Shown here: positions 59,700-64,000 of the stretch, one piece after another
Layout of the letters: each line of letters begins with the position of its first letter
Numbering within the stretch: position 1 is the stretch's first letter
Assembly: GCA_963555835.3 (NCBI GenBank)
Contig: CAUVWZ020000002.1
Coordinates: 248,001 to 312,000, forward strand
DNA: 64,000 bases
Origin: JAPUME01 sp027294185
Lineage (GTDB): Bacteria > Acidobacteriota > Terriglobia > UBA7540 > JAPUME01
Direction: 5' to 3'
Position numbers and translations under genes: made by a program
Notes under the pieces: model-generated
The model's input: the letters and a program-made list of their open reading frames with translations, nothing else
The model's database searches: none
What the model was told of the DNA's origin: nothing

Positions 59700-59895
59700 T
59701 CGACGCTTTTGCCTCTCTTTCACGCAAGATCGTCTTAATTCGGGCGATGTCCTTGCGGAGATCACGAATCTTTTTCAACGTGTCCGTTTGGCCCATCGAA
59801 AACTGGAATTTCAGCCGAAACATCTGTTCCAGGAAATCGTGCTCCTTATCTTCCATCTCCTTGGGGGACCATTCACGAATTTTGCTGATCTTCAC
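59689..59895 (-). CDS. rpmC: 50S ribosomal protein L29
   Basis: 68 residues, two helices: MEDKEHDFLEQMFRLKFQFS and TLKKIRDLRKDIARIKTILR. Lies at the exit of the peptide tunnel. Confidence 0.96.
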   Translation of the reverse strand: MKISKIREWSPKEMEDKEHDFLEQMFRLKFQFSMGQTDTLKKIRDLRKDIARIKTILREREAKASNAG

Positions 59896-59898
59896 CGA

Positions 59899-60339
59899 TT
59901 ATCTCCTGCCGTCTTCGGTTGCCGTGGTGGCGCGGGTCACGAATCGGGTCAGCAGTGGCAGTTTGTGGCTGGCAAGCCGCAGAGCTTCGCGCGCGTCCGC
60001 GAGACTGACCCCTTCCATCTCAAAAAGAACTCGCCCTGTTTTTACAACCGATACCCAGGCCTCCGGCGCCCCTTTGCCTTTTCCCATGCGGGTTTCCGCG
60101 GGTTTCTTGGTGATTGGCTTATCCGGGAAGATGCGAATCCAGAGTTTTCCGCCCCGCTTGATGTGGCGCATGATGGCGATGCGAGCTGCTTCAATCTGAC
60201 GATTCGTGATCCAACCGGGCTCGATTGTTTTCAAGCCATAATCTCCAAAAGACAACTGGCCGCCTTTCCAGGCCTGGCCGCGCATGCGGCCGCGTTGCTG
60301 CTTCCGGAACTTGACTTTCTTCGGCAATAATAAAGACAT
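59899..60339 (-). CDS. rplP: 50S ribosomal protein L16
   Basis: 146 residues. LLPKKVKFRKQQRGRMRGQA, GDYGLKTIEPGWITNRQIEA and RMGKGKGAPEAWVSVVKTGR. Positions the A-site tRNA. Confidence 0.97.
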   Translation of the reverse strand: MSLLLPKKVKFRKQQRGRMRGQAWKGGQLSFGDYGLKTIEPGWITNRQIEAARIAIMRHIKRGGKLWIRIFPDKPITKKPAETRMGKGKGAPEAWVSVVKTGRVLFEMEGVSLADAREALRLASHKLPLLTRFVTRATTATEDGRR

Positions 60340-60354
60340 CGGTTTGCGGTTTCC

Positions 60355-61077
60355 TCAGGCCTTTTCCTTAACCGGCGATTCTTCCGGTGCAGCAGCCGTC
60401 TCCTTTGCGGGAGGCGTCTCCTTTTGTTGATTTTCGCGCCGCTGCTTGGGCGTGAAGATATCTCCCTTATAGATCCAGCACTTCACTCCGATTTTGCCGT
60501 AGGTGGTCATCGATTCCGCCAGTCCGTACTCGACATCGGCTCGAAGGGTATGAAGGGGAAGTCTCCCCTTCAGGTACCATTCGGTCCGGGCAATCTCGGC
60601 GCCGTTTAAGCGGCCCGCGCACTGCACCTTGATTCCCAGGCAGCCGAAACGGAGCGCGGTGTCCACCGAGCGGCGCATTGCCCTGCGGAAGGCGATGCGC
60701 TTTTCAAGCTGCATGGCGATCGATTCCGCCACCAGTTGAGCGGTCAACTCGGGGCGGTGCACTTCAACAATGTTGATAGGCAAGACCTCGCGACCGGTCC
60801 GTTTCTGCACGTCCTGCCGCAGCCGGTCGATCTCCGCTCCCTTCCTGCCGATGATGATGCCGGGGCGCGCCGTGTGGATCGTGATGCGGAGCTTGTTCCC
60901 CGGCCTTTCAATTTCAATATTGGAAACGCCGGCGCTCTTGAGCTGCGCTTTCAGTTCCCGCTTGAGGAAGAGGTCCTCATGCAGGAATTCGGAATAATCC
61001 TTTTTTGCAAACCAGCGTGACTTCCAGGTCCGGGTGTACCCCAGCCGAAACCCGTAGGGATGAACCTTCTGTCCCAA
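60355..61077 (-). CDS. rpsC: 30S ribosomal protein S3
   Basis: 240 residues. MGQKVHPYGFRLGYTRTWKS, the KH motif PGIIIGRKGAEIDRLRQDV and GAEIARTEWYLKGRLPLHTL. The last ~30 residues are a Glu/Pro/Ala-rich tail (ETPPAKETAAAPEESPVKEK). Confidence 0.97.
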   Translation of the reverse strand: MGQKVHPYGFRLGYTRTWKSRWFAKKDYSEFLHEDLFLKRELKAQLKSAGVSNIEIERPGNKLRITIHTARPGIIIGRKGAEIDRLRQDVQKRTGREVLPINIVEVHRPELTAQLVAESIAMQLEKRIAFRRAMRRSVDTALRFGCLGIKVQCAGRLNGAEIARTEWYLKGRLPLHTLRADVEYGLAESMTTYGKIGVKCWIYKGDIFTPKQRRENQQKETPPAKETAAAPEESPVKEKA

Positions 61078-61137
61078 ATTCTTTGCCTCCTTAATCCCTT
61101 CGAACCGGTGTCGTTGTCGTTCCCAAAAAGCTATCCT

Positions 61138-61626
61138 CTAGGATCCCCGCTCCGCCACGGCAATCACAATATGGCTCTGCCGCCTCTGGTAGGGGTGAGC
61201 ACGGCCCATGGATGCGGCGCGAAACCGTCCTACTCTCAATCCTTCGTTCACGTAGGCATTGCATACGAAAAGTTTATCCACGTCGATATTCTCGGATTTC
61301 TGTTCCGCATTGGCGATGGCCGATCGAAGAATCTTTGCCACCTGTTTCGAGATGCGCTTATTCGTGAATCGGAGAACCTCGATGGCTTTCTGCGCATTCC
61401 GTTGCCGGATCAGGTCAACGACCAGACGAGCCTTTTGCGGGGAGACGTGGATGTCTTTCCCCTCGGCGAGGTAAGCATCGCGAACCCGCGTGTCGCCCCC
61501 CATCTTTTTCAGAACTCGCCCGGCAAACGCCTCGGCCGTTTCGCGTCCCCGCATGTAGCGACAGTGCCGCCAGGAGGCCTTGCCTCGCGGGCGTTGTTGG
61601 ATTTCGTACCACCGTTTCTCTGCCAT
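61138..61626 (-). CDS. rplV: 50S ribosomal protein L22 with an N-terminal extension
   Basis: 162 residues against about 114. The L22 core begins near residue 58 (VSPQKARLVVDLIRQRNAQK) and runs to GRAHPYQRRQSHIVIAVAE. The first ~50 residues (MAEKRWYEIQQRPRGKASWR) are not part of the usual fold. An internal ATG at 61503 is a possible alternative start, but the gap to rpsS would then be 146 bases, unlike the tight spacing of the operon. Confidence 0.93.
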   Translation of the reverse strand: MAEKRWYEIQQRPRGKASWRHCRYMRGRETAEAFAGRVLKKMGGDTRVRDAYLAEGKDIHVSPQKARLVVDLIRQRNAQKAIEVLRFTNKRISKQVAKILRSAIANAEQKSENIDVDKLFVCNAYVNEGLRVGRFRAASMGRAHPYQRRQSHIVIAVAERGS

Positions 61627-61649
61627 GGAACCTGTTTCGACCTTTCCCG

Positions 61650-61946
61650 TTAACGTGGCGCCGGGGCCGCTGTTCTTTCCGCCGCTGATTTTACGCTGTG
61701 GCCTCGAAAAGTTCGTGTCGGCGAAAACTCGCCCAGTTTATGCCCCACCATGCTCTCGGTGATATAGACGGGAATAAATTTCCTCCCGTTGTGGACTGCG
61801 ATCGTATGCCCCACCATTTCGGGAAAAATGGTGGAACGACGGGACCACGTCTTGATGACCTTCTTCTCCGAACGCCGGTTCAGCAACTCCACTTTTTTCA
61901 TCAGGTGGTCGTCGATGAACGGTCCCTTTTTCACGGATCTAGGCAA
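61650..61946 (-). CDS. rpsS: 30S ribosomal protein S19
   Basis: 98 residues. MPRSVKKGPFIDDHLMKKVE, IKTWSRRSTIFPEMVGHTIA and HKLGEFSPTRTFRGHSVKS. In the 30S head near tRNA. Confidence 0.97.
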   Translation of the reverse strand: MPRSVKKGPFIDDHLMKKVELLNRRSEKKVIKTWSRRSTIFPEMVGHTIAVHNGRKFIPVYITESMVGHKLGEFSPTRTFRGHSVKSAAERTAAPAPR

Positions 61947-61984
61947 TGGAGTGCTCTCCCTGTTTCACTTTTTCATTTCCTCTT

Positions 61985-62812
61985 CTACTTCTTGCCCCGA
62001 CGGCGGGCGATAAAACGGTCCGTCCGACGGTTGTTCCGTGTTTTGTACCCACGGGTCGGCTTGCCCCACGGAGTGACCGGGTGACGGCCGCCGGAGGATT
62101 TACCCTCCCCACCTCCGAGCGGGTGGTCGACGGGATTCATGGCTACACCGCGAACGTTGGGCCGCTTTCCCATCCAGCGTTTCCTTCCTGCCTTGCCGAG
62201 AGAAACTTTCTCGTGATCGGGGTTCCCGAGTTGCCCGATCGTCGCCATGCAGCGAAGATTAAACCTGCGTACTTCCCCCGAGGGCAGCCGAACCAGCCCG
62301 ATCGTCCCCTCCTTGGAGAGCAATTGCGCGCTGGTGCCTGCGCTACGCACGACCTGCGCGCCCTTGCCGGGCTGAAGCTCGAGGTTGTGGATTGCCGTTC
62401 CGGCCGGAATATTTTCCAGAGGCAGGGCATTGCCCACGATCACATCCGCCTCCGCGCCGGAGACGATACGGTCTCCTACCTTTAATCCCATTGGATAGAG
62501 AATGTATCTCTTCTCCCCGTCGAGGTAATGGATCAGGGAAATGAAGGCGGACCGATTCGGGTCGTATTCGACCGTCGCCACGCGGGCGGGAATGCCGATC
62601 TTATGCCGCTTGAAATCGATGATGCGATAATGTCGCTTGTGACCGCCGCCCCGCTGCCACATGGTAATCCGCCCACGGTTGTTCCGTCCCGAACTCCGTT
62701 TCTTGGATTCCAGAAGCGGGCGATGTGGCTGATCGGTCGTCAACTCCTCAAAGCGAAGCGAAGTCCGAAAGCGTCTGCCCGGTGATGTGGGACGAAACTT
62801 TTTTAAGGCCAT
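61985..62812 (-). CDS. rplB: 50S ribosomal protein L2
   Basis: 275 residues. GRNNRGRITMWQRGGGHKRH, VARVRYDPNRS-like VATVEYDPNRSAFISLIHY and the C-terminal NVRGVAMNPVDHPLGGGEGK with the conserved His near the peptidyl transferase centre. Confidence 0.98.
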   Translation of the reverse strand: MALKKFRPTSPGRRFRTSLRFEELTTDQPHRPLLESKKRSSGRNNRGRITMWQRGGGHKRHYRIIDFKRHKIGIPARVATVEYDPNRSAFISLIHYLDGEKRYILYPMGLKVGDRIVSGAEADVIVGNALPLENIPAGTAIHNLELQPGKGAQVVRSAGTSAQLLSKEGTIGLVRLPSGEVRRFNLRCMATIGQLGNPDHEKVSLGKAGRKRWMGKRPNVRGVAMNPVDHPLGGGEGKSSGGRHPVTPWGKPTRGYKTRNNRRTDRFIARRRGKK

Positions 62813-62833
62813 CTTCCTGGTCTCTTACATCCC

Positions 62834-63127
62834 TTAGATATTCTCAGCATACTCGGGCATCTTCTCGCCCGCCTTGAGTTTGACATACGCCTTCTTCCAG
62901 TCCGACCGGTATCCTGTCATTCGGCCTCGGCGGCGCATCTTTCCCGGCATGTTCGCCGTGCGGACCGAAGCAACCTTGGCTTTGAAAATTTTCTGTACGG
63001 CTTCGCGAATCTCTATTTTCGTCGCGTCCGGATGAACCTGGAAGCACAGGGTCCGGTGTTTCTCCTTCACGTCCAGGCCCTTTTCGGTAATGATCGGCCG
63101 CCGGAGGATTTGATAAGGAGTCTTCAT
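62834..63127 (-). CDS. rplW: 50S ribosomal protein L23
   Basis: 97 residues. TPYQILRRPIITEKGLDVKE and IREAVQKIFKAKVASVRTAN. Binds signal recognition particle and trigger factor at the tunnel exit. Overlaps rplD by four bases. Confidence 0.97.
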   Translation of the reverse strand: MKTPYQILRRPIITEKGLDVKEKHRTLCFQVHPDATKIEIREAVQKIFKAKVASVRTANMPGKMRRRGRMTGYRSDWKKAYVKLKAGEKMPEYAENI

Positions 63128-63750
63128 CGCGCCAGGACCTCCTGCAGGCGCAGGATGGCTGCCTCGGAGATCACCACGGTTTCGTGATTCAACAGATCGT
63201 AGGGATTCACCTCGTGGTTAAGTACCAGCTTTACCCCTTGCAGGTTTCGAGAGGAGAGCTCCAAATTGGAATTCCGTTCGTGGTTGACAATCAGCAATTT
63301 CTTGTCGGAGGAGAAGTTTTTCAGTATCTTCGCGAGTTCCTTCGTCTTGGGGGTCTCGATTTTGAACTGGTCGACCACGGAAAGTTTTTGCTCCTGAAAC
63401 TTGGCGGCCAGCGCCGAACGGAGCGCGCCGAGCAGCGCCTTTTTGGGAATCCGAAAGGAATAGTCGCGGGGCTGAGGGCCGTGGGCGATTCCGCCGTGCC
63501 TCCACAGGGGACTTCGAGAGCTTCCGTGACGCGCTCGGCCGGTGCCCTTTTGTCGCCAGGGTTTCGCTCCGCCGCCTCGCACCTCGCTGCGCGTCTTGGT
63601 CGAGTGAGTCCCTCGTCGCAGGCCCGCAAGGTGATGCCGGACGGCCTCCCAGAGGAGGCCGGTGTTGGGTTTCGAGGCAAAGATTTTGTCCTCGAGGTCG
63701 ATTTGCTTGACCTTCTTGTTGGCCAGGGTTTTTACTTCAATCGTTGCCAC
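63124..63750 (-). CDS. rplD: 50S ribosomal protein L4
   Basis: 208 residues. RRGTHSTKTRSEVRGGGAKP and QKGTGRARHGSSRSPLWRHG form the tunnel loop; NVYDLL-like NPYDLLNHETVVISEAA closes it. Downstream of rplC. Confidence 0.97.
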   Translation of the reverse strand: MATIEVKTLANKKVKQIDLEDKIFASKPNTGLLWEAVRHHLAGLRRGTHSTKTRSEVRGGGAKPWRQKGTGRARHGSSRSPLWRHGGIAHGPQPRDYSFRIPKKALLGALRSALAAKFQEQKLSVVDQFKIETPKTKELAKILKNFSSDKKLLIVNHERNSNLELSSRNLQGVKLVLNHEVNPYDLLNHETVVISEAAILRLQEVLAR

Positions 63751-63769
63751 GGTTTCTGTGCTGTTTCCT

Positions 63770-63793
63770 TTTTATCGTTTTATCGTTTTATCG
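63770..63793. repeat. Three tandem TTTTATCG units over the rplC stop
   Basis: Perfect 8-bp repeats at 63770, 63778 and 63786. On the minus strand they read CGATAAAA and include the rplC stop codon TAA, so unit loss would not change the protein end. Confidence 0.8.
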
Positions 63794-64000
63794 TTTCGGG
63801 GCTTTGGCTTTTTCGACAATCACATAACCACCGATCGGTCCGGGTACTGCGCCCCGGACGACCAAGGTATTGTCGTCCGGCAATACTTTCAAAACTTTGA
63901 GATTCCGTACCGTTACCCGCGCCACGCCCATATGCCCCGGCATTCTCATTCCCTTAAAAACCCGGGAGGGATAGGAAGACTGTCCAATGGAGCCGGGGGC
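63788..64000 (-). CDS. rplC: 50S ribosomal protein L3, C-terminal part (cut by window edge)
   Basis: The minus-strand frame enters at 64000 and reads APGSIGQSSYPSRVFKGMRM then PGHMGVARVTVRNLK, ending at TAA 63788. This is the last 70 residues of L3. Its start is outside the window. Confidence 0.95.
   Translation of the reverse strand, partial: APGSIGQSSYPSRVFKGMRMPGHMGVARVTVRNLKVLKVLPDDNTLVVRGAVPGPIGGYVIVEKAKAPKR

Noticed and set aside
1..64000. CRISPR arrays, riboswitches, rRNA or prophage
   Set aside because: No regularly spaced repeats, conserved riboswitch cores, rRNA or phage structural genes were seen by eye.

Overview
This 64 kb window is a bacterial chromosome segment of moderately high GC. 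The gene content suggests an Acidobacteriota-like organism: a Ser/Thr kinase fused to a TolB-type propeller, a CRTAC1/ASPIC-UnbV protein, Tat-exported sugar isomerase-like proteins, an LptE homologue (so a Gram-negative envelope) and a complete L3-to-L17 ribosomal superoperon. The phylum is inferred from gene content only; there is no rRNA gene in the window.

Layout. Positions 1-9.8 kb form an accessory region: the end of a CE15-like esterase, a flavin-dependent oxidoreductase, a lipoprotein, one large kinase-propeller gene broken by a frameshift, two decayed kinase remnants, a decayed S9 peptidase, an adrenodoxin-reductase-like flavoprotein and a secreted TIM-barrel isomerase. From 10 to 26 kb come citrate synthase (gltA), a TPR protein, tRNA-Ser(UGA) followed by an AT-richer patch with a PD-(D/E)XK-like ORF and a small gene graveyard, then gltB, a zinc-cluster protein, thiO, gltX, a hemerythrin protein, a desaturase and a STAS protein. 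From 26 to 33 kb a translationally coupled minus-strand operon (mutS, nagZ, anmK, family-5 solute-binding lipoprotein) links mismatch repair with peptidoglycan recycling, divergent from tsaB. From 33.7 to 40.6 kb lies a housekeeping run: a YdcH-like protein, psd, pssA, lptE, holA, rpsT, a DksA-like protein, a ComF-like protein, an HNH nuclease and an SDR dehydrogenase. tRNA-Ser(GCU) at 40.7 kb is followed by an integrase remnant fused to a truncated cytochrome c gene, a CRTAC1 protein, IS3 debris and a GntP permease/sugar isomerase pair. guaB and a VanZ-like gene precede the ribosomal superoperon (48.4-64 kb, all minus), which runs rplC to rplQ with secY, adk, map, infA and rpoA. A short rpmJ with a TTG start lies in it.

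The main unusual theme is gene decay: at least ten fragments sit between intact genes. Two of them (a kinase at 422 and an aspartate-semialdehyde dehydrogenase-like gene at 35585) keep both gene ends with the middle deleted. Both tRNA-Ser genes have foreign or decayed DNA directly at their 3' ends. Several ribosomal proteins (L30, L22, L5, L17, S3) carry extensions, the largest being a tail of about 105 residues on L30. No CRISPR array, prophage or complete insertion sequence was seen. I found no clear new multi-gene defence system; the best candidates for new biology are the mutS-nagZ-anmK-transporter coupling, the extended L30 and the tRNA-Ser-linked nuclease-like ORF.
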